Source: Albidovulum sediminicola
Lineage (GTDB): Bacteria > Pseudomonadota > Alphaproteobacteria > Rhodobacterales > Rhodobacteraceae
NCBI RefSeq assembly: GCF_025751575.1
Contig: NZ_JAOWLA010000009.1
Span: forward strand, 1-64,000
DNA length: 64,000 nucleotides
Reading direction: 5' to 3'
The notes below the pieces were generated by a model that saw only the letters and a list, made by a program, of their open reading frames with translations, ran no database searches and had not been told where the DNA came from. Both the position numbers and the translations under genes were made by a program. Below, in pieces: positions 34,395 to 43,333 of the stretch (positions are counted from its first letter, which is position 1; every line of letters starts with the position of its first letter).

Positions 34395-35609
34395 ATGAGT
34401 GATCGTCCGACGAGCCGGTTCCTTGTCCGGTCCACCCCACCGCATATCTCGACCCTGATCCTCATTGCGGGCATCTCCGCTCTGTCGATGAACATCTTCC
34501 TGCCGTCGCTTCCGGCGATGGCCCGAACCTTCGACACCGACGCCCATGTCATGAACCTGGCCATCGCGGGCTATCTCGGGGTGAATGCAGCCCTTCAGAT
34601 CCTGATCGGGCCGCTGGCCGACCGGATCGGGCGGCGGCCGGTGATCCTGGGCGGCCTTATCATCTTCGTGCTGGCCACGGTCGGCTGCATCTACGCCCCC
34701 ACGGTCGAAGCCTTCCTTCTTTGCCGCATGGTGCAGGCGGTCGTCGCCGTCTGTTTCGCGGTTTCGCGGGCGATGATCCGCGACATGGTCCCGCCGGAGG
34801 AGGCGGCCTCGATGATCGGCTATGTCACGATGGGCATGGCCATCGTTCCGATGATCGGTCCGGCCATCGGCGGCGAGCTTGACCGCGCCTTCGGGTGGGA
34901 GGCGAGCTTCTGGGCGCTTGCGATCGCGGGGCTGGCGATCACCCTGTTGTGCTGGGCCGACCTGGGCGAAACCCAGACCCATCGTTCAGCCGGGATCGGC
35001 AAGCAAATGCGCGAATACCCCGAGCTTCTGGCCTCGCCCCGGTTCTGGGGCTACTGCATGGCCTCCGCGCTGTGTTCGGGGGCGTTCTTCGCCTATCTGG
35101 GTGGCGCGCCCTTCGTCGGGACCGAGGTCTTTGGCCTTGCCTCCGACACGCTGGGCTATTTCATCGGGGCGCCGGCCATCGGCTATGCGGCGGGCAACTT
35201 CCTGTCGGGTCGCTTTTCGCGCCCGGTCGGGATCGACCGCATGGTGCTTTGGGGCACGCTGATCACGACCGCCGGGACTGCGTTGTCACTGGTCCTGACC
35301 TATGCAGGGTTGACCACCCAATGGACCTTCTTCGGGCTGATGACGCTGGTCGGGCTCGGCAACGGGATGGTCATTCCGAATGCGACCTCCGGCATGCTGT
35401 CGGTCCGGCCCCACCTGGCGGCGACGGCATCGGGTCTGGGGGGCGCGATGATGCTGGGCGGGGGCGCGCTTCTTTCGGCCCTGGCGGGCGCGGTGCTGGC
35501 CCCCGGCACGGGTGCGGCGCCGCTCCAGTGGATCATGGCCCTGACGTCGGCTGCGGCCACCCTCTCCGCGCTCGGCGTGATCGCGCGGCGGCACGCGATC
35601 GGCCGCTAG
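34395..35609 (+). CDS. Bcr/CflA-family MFS drug-efflux transporter
   Basis: A 404-residue carrier with about twelve membrane segments. MNIFLPSLPAMARTF, GPLADRIGRRPVILGG (MFS motif A) and SRAMIRDMVPPEEAASMIGYV are typical of the Bcr/CflA branch. Substrate is unknown. The ATG has no good ribosome-binding site. It lies 69 bases after purD on the same strand and before the ScfR-type regulator. Confidence 0.88.
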   Translation: MSDRPTSRFLVRSTPPHISTLILIAGISALSMNIFLPSLPAMARTFDTDAHVMNLAIAGYLGVNAALQILIGPLADRIGRRPVILGGLIIFVLATVGCIYAPTVEAFLLCRMVQAVVAVCFAVSRAMIRDMVPPEEAASMIGYVTMGMAIVPMIGPAIGGELDRAFGWEASFWALAIAGLAITLLCWADLGETQTHRSAGIGKQMREYPELLASPRFWGYCMASALCSGAFFAYLGGAPFVGTEVFGLASDTLGYFIGAPAIGYAAGNFLSGRFSRPVGIDRMVLWGTLITTAGTALSLVLTYAGLTTQWTFFGLMTLVGLGNGMVIPNATSGMLSVRPHLAATASGLGGAMMLGGGALLSALAGAVLAPGTGAAPLQWIMALTSAAATLSALGVIARRHAIGR

Positions 35610-35625
35610 CCGCTTGCACGGCACT

Positions 35626-35655
35626 TTTGCAAACATTACCGTCCGGGTTGGCAAA
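35626..35655 (+). promoter_or_regulatory. Candidate PccR/ScfR operator
   Basis: TTTGCAAA at 35626-35633 and TTGGCAAA at 35648-35655 lie just upstream of the regulator gene. PccR of Rhodobacter is reported to bind paired TTTGCAAA-type sites, so autoregulation is plausible, though the 14-base spacing here is wider than I recall. Confidence 0.5.
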
Positions 35656-35672
35656 CCCTTCCGGAGCGCGTC

Positions 35673-37067
35673 GTGGCCACGCAGAAACTCTATGCCGGCG
35701 TCAAGCTGCGCGAGACGCGCGCGCGCCTGGGACTGACCCAGCGGGCCTTTGCCCAGAAGCTCGGCGTGTCCCTGCCCTATCTCAACCAGATGGAGAACAA
35801 CCACCGCCCGGTCTCGGCCACCGTCGTCCTGGCCCTGGCAGGCGAGTTCGGCCTTGACGTGACCGAGCTGTCCTCGGGCGATGCCGAACGGATCGTCAGC
35901 GACATGCGCGAGGCCCTGGCCGATCCGGTCTTTGCCGAGCTTGCGCCGCCGCTGGCCGACCTGCGCCTGACCGCCTCGAACGCCCCGGCCTTTGCGCGCG
36001 CCTTCCTGGAATTGCACCGCGCCTACCGGCAAAGCCACGAACGCCTCGCCTCCCTCGACGAGGCACTGGGGCGGGAGGACGCAGCCACCCTCGCCTCCCC
36101 TTGGGAGGAAGTGCGCGACTTCTTCCACTACTGCGACAACTACATCGATGCCGTGGATCATGCCGCGGAACGTTTCGCGGCCCCCGGCGGCAAGCTTGGG
36201 GACCCGGTCGCACGGGCGGTGGAGGCACTGGAGACACGCGGCATCGCCGTCGATTTCGCCGACACCGCCGCGCTGCGCGAAGCCGGCGAGGGGCGGCTGA
36301 CGCTATCGACCCGCGCGGCGGCGCCGACGCAGCGGTTCCAGATCCTGCACCAGCTTGCCCTTGTCACCCATGACGACCTGCTGGAGGCGACGCTGGATCT
36401 TGCCCGTTTCCAGACCGAGGCCGCGCGCGCCATCGCAAAGATCGGGCTCGCCAACTATTTCGCCGGGGCGGCGCTTCTGCCCTATCGCGCCTTCCTTGAG
36501 GCCGCGGAGGAGACCCGGCACGATCTAGAACGCCTGGCTGACCGCTTCGGCGCCTCGATCGAGCAGGTGGCGCACCGGCTCTCGACCATGCAGCGGCCGG
36601 GGCTGAAGGGCATCCCCTTCTTCTTCGTGCGCGTCGACCAGGCCGGCACGATCACCAAGCGGCATTCGGCCACGCGGCTGCAATTCGCCCGGTTCGGCGG
36701 GGCCTGCCCGCTTTGGAACGTGCATCAGGCGTTCGAGACCCCGGGGCGTTTCCTGCGCCAGCTGGCCGAAACGCCCGACGGCGTGCGCTACCTGTGTCTG
36801 GCGCGCGACATTTCGAAATCGGGGGGATCGTTCAACGCGCCGGTGCGCCGCTTCGCCATCGGTCTGGGGTGCGAGATCAGCCACGCCAAGGGGCTGGTCT
36901 ATGCCGACGACCTGGACCTGACGAACGCCCGCGCCTATGAGCCGATCGGCATTTCCTGCCGGATCTGCGAGCGGCGCGGGTGTCATCAGCGATCGGTCCC
37001 GCCGCTGGAACGACGCCTGCGCGTCGATCCCTCGCGGCGGGGACTTCTGCCTTACGAGGTGGAGTGA
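35673..37067 (+). CDS. Short-chain fatty acyl-CoA regulator (ScfR family, PccR-like)
   Basis: A 464-residue XRE-type regulator. The helix-turn-helix is at residues about 8-62 (LTQRAFAQKLGVSLPYLNQM). A ScfR middle domain follows; its ImmA/IrrE-like region reads FQILHQLALVTH instead of a metalloprotease HExxH. The C-terminal DUF2083-type domain ends with a Cys cluster, SCRICERRGCHQR. Family members such as PccR, RamB and MccR sense acyl-CoA and control propionate or acetate use. GTG 35673 has GGAG six bases upstream. No propionyl-CoA carboxylase gene is adjacent, unlike in Rhodobacter. Confidence 0.87.
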   Translation: MATQKLYAGVKLRETRARLGLTQRAFAQKLGVSLPYLNQMENNHRPVSATVVLALAGEFGLDVTELSSGDAERIVSDMREALADPVFAELAPPLADLRLTASNAPAFARAFLELHRAYRQSHERLASLDEALGREDAATLASPWEEVRDFFHYCDNYIDAVDHAAERFAAPGGKLGDPVARAVEALETRGIAVDFADTAALREAGEGRLTLSTRAAAPTQRFQILHQLALVTHDDLLEATLDLARFQTEAARAIAKIGLANYFAGAALLPYRAFLEAAEETRHDLERLADRFGASIEQVAHRLSTMQRPGLKGIPFFFVRVDQAGTITKRHSATRLQFARFGGACPLWNVHQAFETPGRFLRQLAETPDGVRYLCLARDISKSGGSFNAPVRRFAIGLGCEISHAKGLVYADDLDLTNARAYEPIGISCRICERRGCHQRSVPPLERRLRVDPSRRGLLPYEVE

Positions 37068-37083
37068 TTTGGGACGGAATGCC

Positions 37084-37323
37084 TCAGGCGTCGGCCAGCA
37101 TCTTGGCGATTTCATCCTTCAGCGCCGCGCGCTTCTTGCGCATCAGCGTCTCGGTCATCCCGTCAACCGGTTCAACATTGGTCTCGGCCCGGTGCACCTG
37201 CCGGTTAAGGTCGTGGTATTCATCGGCGAGGCGGGCGAAATGGGCGTTGCCAGCCTTCAGGCCGTGGATCTTTTCGGCAAGGCCCGGGAATTCCTCGGCC
37301 AGTTCGTGCGGGGTGTTCGACAT
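37084..37323 (-). CDS. YdcH family (DUF465) protein
   Basis: A 79-residue, charged, helical protein: MSNTPHELAEEFPGLAEKIH, then FARLADEYHDLNRQVHRAE. This is the DUF465/YdcH pattern of short coiled-coil proteins, common in alphaproteobacteria, of unknown function. AAGGAG lies a few bases before the ATG. It converges with the ScfR-type regulator. Confidence 0.88.
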   Translation of the reverse strand: MSNTPHELAEEFPGLAEKIHGLKAGNAHFARLADEYHDLNRQVHRAETNVEPVDGMTETLMRKKRAALKDEIAKMLADA

Positions 37324-37535
37324 CGCGCGCTCCTTTTTGTTCGTGTCTTGGGGGCGATCCTAGGCGGGCCTTGCCCGGTCCACCTTGACACGTATCAAAT
37401 CGCGCACGCCGCGAACGGGCGTCAAAGCGGCGGGGTAACGCTTGCAACCGGGCGGCCATCGGGCCAACTTGCGGCACGATTCCGCCCCGGGGCCGATCCC
37501 GCTTCCGGCCCCAGTTCAGGCCCAGACAAAGACCG

Positions 37536-38666
37536 ATGATCCTTCTCGAAAACGGCCCTCGCGGCGAGCCCGCGCTGTTCGACAGTCCCAGGCGCCTGAT
37601 CCGCGCCGACACCGCCGGCGAGGTCGAGGCCGCGCTTGCGGCGCTGGACGCGGCGCGGGCCGAGGGCGTCTGGCTTGCGGGCTATGCGCGCTACGAGCTT
37701 GGCCATGCGCTGGAGCCGAAGCTGGCGCGGCTGATGCCGGAACAGACCGACGGGCCGCTCCTGCATTTCGGGGTCTATGACGCGCCCACCTCCGCACAGG
37801 ATATTTTGATGCGGGCAACGGCGGAGGCAGGCGGCGCGACCATCGGGCGCGCGACCCCAGCCTGGGGCGCGGCGGAGCACGCGCAGGCGCTTGGCCGCGT
37901 TCAGGACTATATCGCGGCGGGCGATGTCTATCAGGTCAACCTGACCATGCAGATGCGCGCGCCCGTCACCGGCACGCCGCTTGGGCTTTACGGGGCGCTG
38001 CGCCAGCGCCAGACGGTCGCGCACGGTGCCTTCGTGGACCTGCCCGAGGCCCCGGTGATCCTGTCGCGCTCGCCCGAGCTTTTCTTCGCAACAGATGCCC
38101 GAGGCCGGATCGAGACCCACCCCATGAAGGGCACGGCGCCCCGCGCGACGAACCCGGCCCATGACGCGGCGCTGAAGCTCGGGCTTCAGGAAAGCGTCAA
38201 GAACCGCGCCGAGAACCTGATGATCGTTGACCTGCTGCGCAACGACATCTCGCGCATCGCGGAGGTCGGCTCGGTCCGCGTGCCAGCGCTTTTCGCCATC
38301 GAAAGCTATGCGACCGTCCACCAGATGGTCAGCCATGTGACCGGCACCTTGCTGCCCGGCACGACGCCCTCGGGGATCTTTCGCGCGCTCTTTCCCTGCG
38401 GTTCGATCACCGGCGCGCCGAAGATCCGCGCGATGGAGATCATCCATGAGCTGGAGGCAGGCCCCCGCGGCATCTATTGCGGCGCGATCGGCTGGATCGG
38501 GCCGGACGGGTCCTCTGCCTTCAACGTCGCCATCCGCACCATGACGCTTGCGGGCGATGAGGTCGGCTTCGGCGTGGGCGGCGGCATCGTCATAGACTCA
38601 ACCGCCGAAGGCGAATGGGAGGAGGCCCTGTGGAAAGCCCGCTTTGCCGACCTGACACCCGCCTGA
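37536..38666 (+). CDS. pabB: Aminodeoxychorismate synthase component I
   Basis: A 376-residue chorismate-binding enzyme. IAAGDVYQVNLTMQM, HPMKGTAPRATNP, NRAENLMIVDLLRNDISRIA and FPCGSITGAPKIRAMEII are the conserved motifs. It forms 4-amino-4-deoxychorismate for folate synthesis. The short N-terminal domain is the usual reduced form in this group. Its end overlaps the aminotransferase gene by 37 bases, forming a two-gene p-aminobenzoate unit. Confidence 0.93.
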   Translation: MILLENGPRGEPALFDSPRRLIRADTAGEVEAALAALDAARAEGVWLAGYARYELGHALEPKLARLMPEQTDGPLLHFGVYDAPTSAQDILMRATAEAGGATIGRATPAWGAAEHAQALGRVQDYIAAGDVYQVNLTMQMRAPVTGTPLGLYGALRQRQTVAHGAFVDLPEAPVILSRSPELFFATDARGRIETHPMKGTAPRATNPAHDAALKLGLQESVKNRAENLMIVDLLRNDISRIAEVGSVRVPALFAIESYATVHQMVSHVTGTLLPGTTPSGIFRALFPCGSITGAPKIRAMEIIHELEAGPRGIYCGAIGWIGPDGSSAFNVAIRTMTLAGDEVGFGVGGGIVIDSTAEGEWEEALWKARFADLTPA

Positions 38667-39256
38667 TCGAGACCTTCGGCTGGGACGGCACCGGCTTTCG
38701 CCGGCTGGAGGCGCATCTGGCGCGCGCGAAGGCGTCGGCCAGCGTGCTAGGCTTTCGCTGGGACCGGGGCGCAATCGAGGCGGCCTTGGCGACGGTGTCG
38801 GGTCCGGGACCGCTTCGGGTGCGATTGACCATCGGCCAAGCGGGCGACGCCGAGGTCACGACCGGGCCGCTTGCCCCCAATCCGGCGCGCTGGGTGGCGG
38901 GGCTGGCCAGCGCGCGCCTCACGTCCGACGCGCCGCTTCTGCGCCACAAGACAACCGAGCGCGCGCTTTATGACAGCGCCCGCGCGCGCCTGCCAGAGGG
39001 GCTGGACGAGGTGATCTTCCTCAATGAGCGGGGGGAGGTCTGCGAGGGGACGATCACGAATGTCTTCGTCGAGCGGGGCGGCGTCCTTCTGACCCCGCCG
39101 CTTACATCGGGCCTGCTGCCGGGCGTGCTCCGGGCCGAGCTTCTGGCGCAAGGCCGTGCGCGCGAATCGCTGCTGAGCCCCGGCGATCTTCTTGGTGCGC
39201 GGGTCTTTCTGGGCAACGCGCTGCGCGGCCTGATCCCGACACTGGTCATGGGCTGA
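38630..39256 (+). CDS. Class IV aminotransferase, probable aminodeoxychorismate lyase
   Basis: A 208-residue PLP fold-type IV protein beginning at GTG 38630, which has GAGGAGG four bases upstream and lies inside the end of pabB. RLETFGWDGTGF-like opening, HKTTERALYDSARA with the PLP lysine, and NERGEVCEGTITNVFVE are family features. Being fused in expression with pabB, it most likely releases p-aminobenzoate and pyruvate (PabC activity). It is shorter than typical PabC (about 270 residues), as is common for the roseobacter form. Confidence 0.8.
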   Translation: MESPLCRPDTRLIETFGWDGTGFRRLEAHLARAKASASVLGFRWDRGAIEAALATVSGPGPLRVRLTIGQAGDAEVTTGPLAPNPARWVAGLASARLTSDAPLLRHKTTERALYDSARARLPEGLDEVIFLNERGEVCEGTITNVFVERGGVLLTPPLTSGLLPGVLRAELLAQGRARESLLSPGDLLGARVFLGNALRGLIPTLVMG

Positions 39257-39265
39257 GCCGCCCGC

Positions 39266-39799
39266 CTAGGGCCGGCGCTCAGCCAAGGTGGCAATCCGCG
39301 CCTCGATCCGGGCGAAATGCTCCACCAGTTCGCGCTGGCGCAGGGCGTCGAGCTTTTCGTGCAGGCTCATGATCTCAAGCTCCGCCTTGAGGTTGACCTC
39401 GTAGTCATGACCCGCCGCGACGCGGTCCTTCGCGGCCTGCCGGTTCTGCGACATCATGATGACGGGCGCCTGGATCGCCGCGAGCATCGACAAGATCAGG
39501 TTGAGGAAGACGAACGGATAGGGATCGGTGGGCACCGCCAGAATCCAGGCGTTCAGGGCCACCCAGCCGAGAATCACGACCGCGAAGAGGAAGATGAAGC
39601 GCCAGGAACCGCCGAAGGCCGCGACGCGGTCGGCGATCCTCTGACCGAAGGTCAGCCTTTCGTGAAATGCCACGTTGATGTTGCGCGAAATCGCCGCCCG
39701 CGCCGCGATGCGCCGCAGAACACGTTGCTCGCGCTCCGGCAGGTCGTCGTAGCCGCGACTCAGGAGCCGCTCCGCCAGGTCGCGCACCTTCTTGTCCAT
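39266..39799 (-). CDS. DUF1003 membrane protein
   Basis: A 177-residue protein from MDKKVRDLAERLLSRGYDDL. Two hydrophobic segments (FIFLFAVVILGWVALNAWIL and PFVFLNLILSMLAAIQAPVI) and MMSQNRQAAKDRVAAGHDYEVN are the DUF1003 signature. The C-terminal 50 residues form a charged helix, probably a cytoplasmic coiled coil. GGAGG is five bases from the ATG. Function unknown. Confidence 0.87.
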   Translation of the reverse strand: MDKKVRDLAERLLSRGYDDLPEREQRVLRRIAARAAISRNINVAFHERLTFGQRIADRVAAFGGSWRFIFLFAVVILGWVALNAWILAVPTDPYPFVFLNLILSMLAAIQAPVIMMSQNRQAAKDRVAAGHDYEVNLKAELEIMSLHEKLDALRQRELVEHFARIEARIATLAERRP

Positions 39800-39861
39800 C
39801 TTTGCCTCCGCTGCGGATCGGCCGCACGATAGCACGGCCGCCCCCGCAGCGGGACGAATGA

Positions 39862-41517
39862 TCAGCGCTGCGCCGCCGCCCAGCGGGGGCTCAGCCAGGG
39901 TTCGGAATTCGCGGGCGACAGCATGCCCTTGCCCAGGATGTGGTCCGAGGCCTTTTCGCCGACCATGATCGACGGCGCGTTGAGATTGCCGTTGGTGATG
40001 CGCGGGAAGATCGAGCTGTCGGCAAGCCGAAGCCCCTCGACCCCGATCACCCGGCACTCGGGATCGACGACGGCCATCGGGTCGTCGCGCCGGCCCATGC
40101 GCGCGGTGCCGCAGGGGTGATAGGCGCTTTCCGCATGTTCGCGGATGAAGGCGTCGATTTCCGCGTCGCTGGCCACCCCGGCGCCGGGCTGGATCTCGTG
40201 CTTCACGAAGGGCGCGAAGGCGTCCTGCCCGAAGATCTCACGCGTGAGGCGCACGCATTTGCGGAACTCGGCCCAATCGTCGGGATGCGACATGTAGTTG
40301 AAGAAGATCCGCGGCGCGTCCGCCGGATCAGCCGACCGCAGCGTCACCGCGCCGCGCGACTTCGACCGCATCGGCCCGACGTGGGCCTGGAACCCGTGCC
40401 CCTCGGCCGCCGCCTTGCCGTCATAGCGCACGGCGATGGGCAGGAAGTGGTACTGGACGTCGGGATAGTCCACGCCCTTGTCCGAGCGTATGAAGGCGCA
40501 GCTTTCGAACTGGTTCGAGGCGCCGATCCCGCCCCCGGTCAGCAGCCACTGCGCCCCCACCCAAGCCTTGCCGAAAAGGTTCCAGTACTTGTAGAGCGTG
40601 ATCGGCTGGCGCGAGGCGAACTGCATGTAGATCTCCAGGTGATCCTGGAGGTTCGCGCCCACGCCGGGGCGGTCGGCCACGACCGGAATGCCGTGTTCGG
40701 CCAGGTGGCCCGCCGCGCCGATGCCCGACAGCATCAGGATCTTCGGAGAGTTGATGGAGGACGCCGCCAGGATGACCTCGGCCCGCGCCCGGATGACCTC
40801 CATTGCCCCCCCGCGAGAAACCTCGACCCCGATGGCGCGGCCGTTCTCGATCACCACCCGGCGCGCAAAGGCGCGGGTCAGCGTGCAGTTCGGCCGCTTC
40901 AGCGCCGGCTTGAGGTAGGCGTTGGCCGCCGACCAGCGCCGGCCCTTGTAGATCGTCGCCTCCATCGGGCCGAAGCCTTCCTGCTTTTGACCGTTGTAGT
41001 CGGACGTCACCTCATAGCCCGCCTGGCGGCCCGCCTCGACGAAGGCGTGGAAAAGGGGATTGGTGCGGGGCCCGCGCGACACGTGCAAGGGTCCGGAGGT
41101 GCCGCGAAACTCGCCCGGCTCACCGCCGTGCCAGGTTTCCATACGCCGGAAATAGGGCAACACGTCGGCATAGGACCAGCCCGCCGCGCCGCTTTCGGCC
41201 CAATGTTCGAAGTCGCGCGCGTGGCCGCGCACGAAGACCATCCCGTTGATCGAGGACGACCCGCCGATCACCTTTCCGCGCGGCGTGGCAAGCTTGCGCC
41301 CGCCCAGATGCGGCTCGGGTTCGCTGCGGAAGCCCCAGTCGTACATGGGCATGTTCATCGGGTACGACAAAGCGCCGGGCATCTGGATGAAGGGCCCTGC
41401 GTCGGAGCCGCCATGTTCGATCACGATGACCGACCGGCCCGCCTCGCTCAGCCTGTAGGCCATCGCGCATCCTGCCGAGCCCGCCCCGACGATCACATAA
41501 TCCGCTTCCATACTCAC
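39862..41517 (-). CDS. betA: Choline dehydrogenase
   Basis: A 551-residue GMC oxidoreductase. [18 protein letters not shown] binds [23 protein letters not shown] and the active-site HPCGTARMG follow in order. BetA oxidises choline to betaine aldehyde at the membrane. It is third in the operon betI-dehydratase-betA, with four bases after the dehydratase. The next step needs BetB, whose gene is not in this window; the aldehyde dehydrogenase at 6177 is a remote candidate. Confidence 0.93.
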   Translation of the reverse strand: MSMEADYVIVGAGSAGCAMAYRLSEAGRSVIVIEHGGSDAGPFIQMPGALSYPMNMPMYDWGFRSEPEPHLGGRKLATPRGKVIGGSSSINGMVFVRGHARDFEHWAESGAAGWSYADVLPYFRRMETWHGGEPGEFRGTSGPLHVSRGPRTNPLFHAFVEAGRQAGYEVTSDYNGQKQEGFGPMEATIYKGRRWSAANAYLKPALKRPNCTLTRAFARRVVIENGRAIGVEVSRGGAMEVIRARAEVILAASSINSPKILMLSGIGAAGHLAEHGIPVVADRPGVGANLQDHLEIYMQFASRQPITLYKYWNLFGKAWVGAQWLLTGGGIGASNQFESCAFIRSDKGVDYPDVQYHFLPIAVRYDGKAAAEGHGFQAHVGPMRSKSRGAVTLRSADPADAPRIFFNYMSHPDDWAEFRKCVRLTREIFGQDAFAPFVKHEIQPGAGVASDAEIDAFIREHAESAYHPCGTARMGRRDDPMAVVDPECRVIGVEGLRLADSSIFPRITNGNLNAPSIMVGEKASDHILGKGMLSPANSEPWLSPRWAAAQR

Positions 41518-41521
41518 GTCC

Positions 41522-42514
41522 CTAATCCTGCTGGGCCAGGATCGCCGCGAAGCGATCGAAGGCCACGTTGCCGCCGGTCACGAAGACCAGCAGGTTTTTT
41601 CCATCGACCGGCAACCGCCCCGAAAGAGCAGCCGCCAGCGCCACCGCGCCCGAGGGTTCGAGCACGAGTTTCAGCCGCTCGAAAGCGAAGCGCATGGCAC
41701 CGCGCACCTCGGCATCGCCGACCGCAAGCCCCCGCACCCCCGCATGGCGGGCCGCAGCAAAGGGCGCTTCGCCCGGCTCCGTCGCCTGGAGGGCATCGCA
41801 GATCGTCGCCCCGCCCGAAGCGACGCGGCGACGCTCCCCCGCCGCCAACGACTGGCCCATGCCGTCGTAGCCCTCGGGCTCGACCGCGATCACGCGCGCC
41901 TGCGGATCGGCATGGTGAAAGGCCAGAGACACGCCCCCGATCAGGCCGCCGCCGCCCACCGGACAGGCAACGACATCCGCCCTTGCGCCGAACGCCACCA
42001 GTTGCTCTAGCGCCTCCAGCGCGGCACCTGCCTGTCCCGCGACGATCGCCGGATCGTCGAACGGGTGCAGAAGCACCAGCCCCTCGGCGGCCGCGATCTC
42101 CCGCGCCAGCGCCGAGGCGGCTTCTTCCCGTGGGCGGTCTCCGTGATGGGAGAGGACGACGCGGGCGCCCAAGGCCTCGGTCGCGCGGCGCTTGGCCTCG
42201 GGCGCATCGACCGGCATCACGATCGTCACGGGCACGCCCTCGGCCTGGCCCGCTGCCGCCAGACCTTGCGCGAAATTGCCCGAGGAATAGGCGACCACCC
42301 CGGCCCGCCGCTCCTCCGGCGAAAGCCGCGTGAGCCGCCAGGTCGCCCCGCGGATCTTGAAGGAGCCCGCGGTTTGCAGGCTTTCCGCCTTGACGAAGGC
42401 GGCGGCCGCGCCGGTCGCCTCCGCCAGGGCGGGCACGGCGATCAGGGGCGTGCGCTGCGTGCGCTCGCGGGTCGTGGCAAAGGCCGCGGCAAGCTCTGCG
42501 GGTGTGGGGATCAT
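41522..42514 (-). CDS. Threonine/serine dehydratase family PLP enzyme
   Basis: A 330-residue fold-type II PLP enzyme. The PLP lysine is in SFKIRGA (about residue 53), the phosphate cup is GGGGLIGG, and [14 protein letters not shown] is typical of serine/threonine dehydratases and serine racemases. Expected product is a 2-oxo acid plus ammonia. It lies between betI and betA, three bases after betI, replacing the betB or betC genes usual there. It could drain serine formed from betaine-derived glycine, which is inference. Confidence 0.85.
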   Translation of the reverse strand: MIPTPAELAAAFATTRERTQRTPLIAVPALAEATGAAAAFVKAESLQTAGSFKIRGATWRLTRLSPEERRAGVVAYSSGNFAQGLAAAGQAEGVPVTIVMPVDAPEAKRRATEALGARVVLSHHGDRPREEAASALAREIAAAEGLVLLHPFDDPAIVAGQAGAALEALEQLVAFGARADVVACPVGGGGLIGGVSLAFHHADPQARVIAVEPEGYDGMGQSLAAGERRRVASGGATICDALQATEPGEAPFAAARHAGVRGLAVGDAEVRGAMRFAFERLKLVLEPSGAVALAAALSGRLPVDGKNLLVFVTGGNVAFDRFAAILAQQD

Positions 42515-42517
42515 GCG

Positions 42518-43120
42518 TCAACCATGCGCCGGGGGCTCATCGTGCTCACCCCTCAGTTCAAGTTCGATGTAGGACATGACCTTTTCGACCGCGGCCGAGG
42601 CATCCTGGGGCGTGACCTTCAGGGCCTCACGCAGGTAGACGCCGTCGATCAGCGCGCCCACATGCCGTGCGACGCCGTCGGCACGCGCACCGATCAGCGG
42701 GCGCAGTTCGTGACAGAGGTTGGAGTGCAGCCGCCGGTGGTAAATCGACAAGAGCCGCTTGGCCTCCGGCACCGTCTGGGCAAGCACGTAGAAATTCAGC
42801 CACGCCCCGATCACCTCGCGCCGGAAGTTGGCGGTCGAGAAACTGGCGCGCACGATCCCGGCGATGCGGCCCCGGTTCCCCTCGGCCACGGCCAGCGCCC
42901 CGCGCACCTCTGCCCCGTAAAGCGTCAGGATGTGGCGCATCGCCGCCAGGAAGATCTGTTCCTTCGAGCCGAAATAGTGATGCGCCAGCGCCGAGGACAT
43001 CCCCGCGCGCTTGGCGATCTGGCTGACCGTCACGTCGAGCGAACCGGTGCGCCCGATCTCGACGATCGTCGCCTTCACCAGCGCTTCCTTGCGAATCGGC
43101 TCCATCCCGATCTTGGGCAT
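42518..43120 (-). CDS. betI: Transcriptional repressor BetI
   Basis: A 200-residue TetR-family repressor from MPKIGMEPIRKEALVKATI. IAKRAGMSSALAHHYFGSKE is the DNA-recognition part and RREVIGAWLNFYVLAQ lies in the ligand domain; both match BetI, which releases DNA when choline is bound. ATG 43120 has AGGAGG upstream. A BetI-like operator is 43 bases upstream and a second guards choX on the other strand. Confidence 0.93.
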   Translation of the reverse strand: MPKIGMEPIRKEALVKATIVEIGRTGSLDVTVSQIAKRAGMSSALAHHYFGSKEQIFLAAMRHILTLYGAEVRGALAVAEGNRGRIAGIVRASFSTANFRREVIGAWLNFYVLAQTVPEAKRLLSIYHRRLHSNLCHELRPLIGARADGVARHVGALIDGVYLREALKVTPQDASAAVEKVMSYIELELRGEHDEPPAHG

Positions 43121-43162
43121 TTTCACGCTCCTCCTGTCCTCCAAGGGCTACAAGAGCGTTTG

Positions 43163-43178
43163 TTGACTCGTCAATCAA
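43163..43178. promoter_or_regulatory. BetI operator in front of betI
   Basis: TTGACTCGTCAATCAA includes the perfect inverted repeat TTGAC-TC-GTCAA; its other strand, TTGATTGACGAGTCAA, resembles the BetI box of E. coli (TTGATTGGACGTTCAA). It is followed by GAAAA, as in the second copy. Confidence 0.75.
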
Positions 43179-43299
43179 GAAAAATCGTGCCCGCAGGCTC
43201 CGGGTTCCCACGTTGCCCCCCTTCGCGTAGTCTTGGGCTGCGCCCCGCTGCCGGGGCGTGAAACATTTCGCTTGCCAAACTTGGCCAAGGTGCGGTTAA

Positions 43300-43315
43300 T
43301 TGACGCGCCAATCAA
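43300..43315. promoter_or_regulatory. BetI operator in front of choXWV
   Basis: TTGACGCGCCAATCAA matches the betI-side operator at 14 of 16 positions and is also followed by GAAAA. It lies 18 bases upstream of the choX start, so a bound repressor would block the promoter. Confidence 0.75.
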
Positions 43316-43333
43316 GAAAACAGGGAGTACCTG

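Noticed and set aside
39940-42333. 797-codon plus-strand frame over betA and the dehydratase
   Set aside because: Shadow of two well-supported minus-strand genes; low-complexity Pro/Arg tail.
43238-43260. CGCCCCGCTGCCGGGGCG hairpin in the betI-choX gap as a terminator
   Set aside because: It lies between divergent starts where no transcript should end and lacks a U-run.
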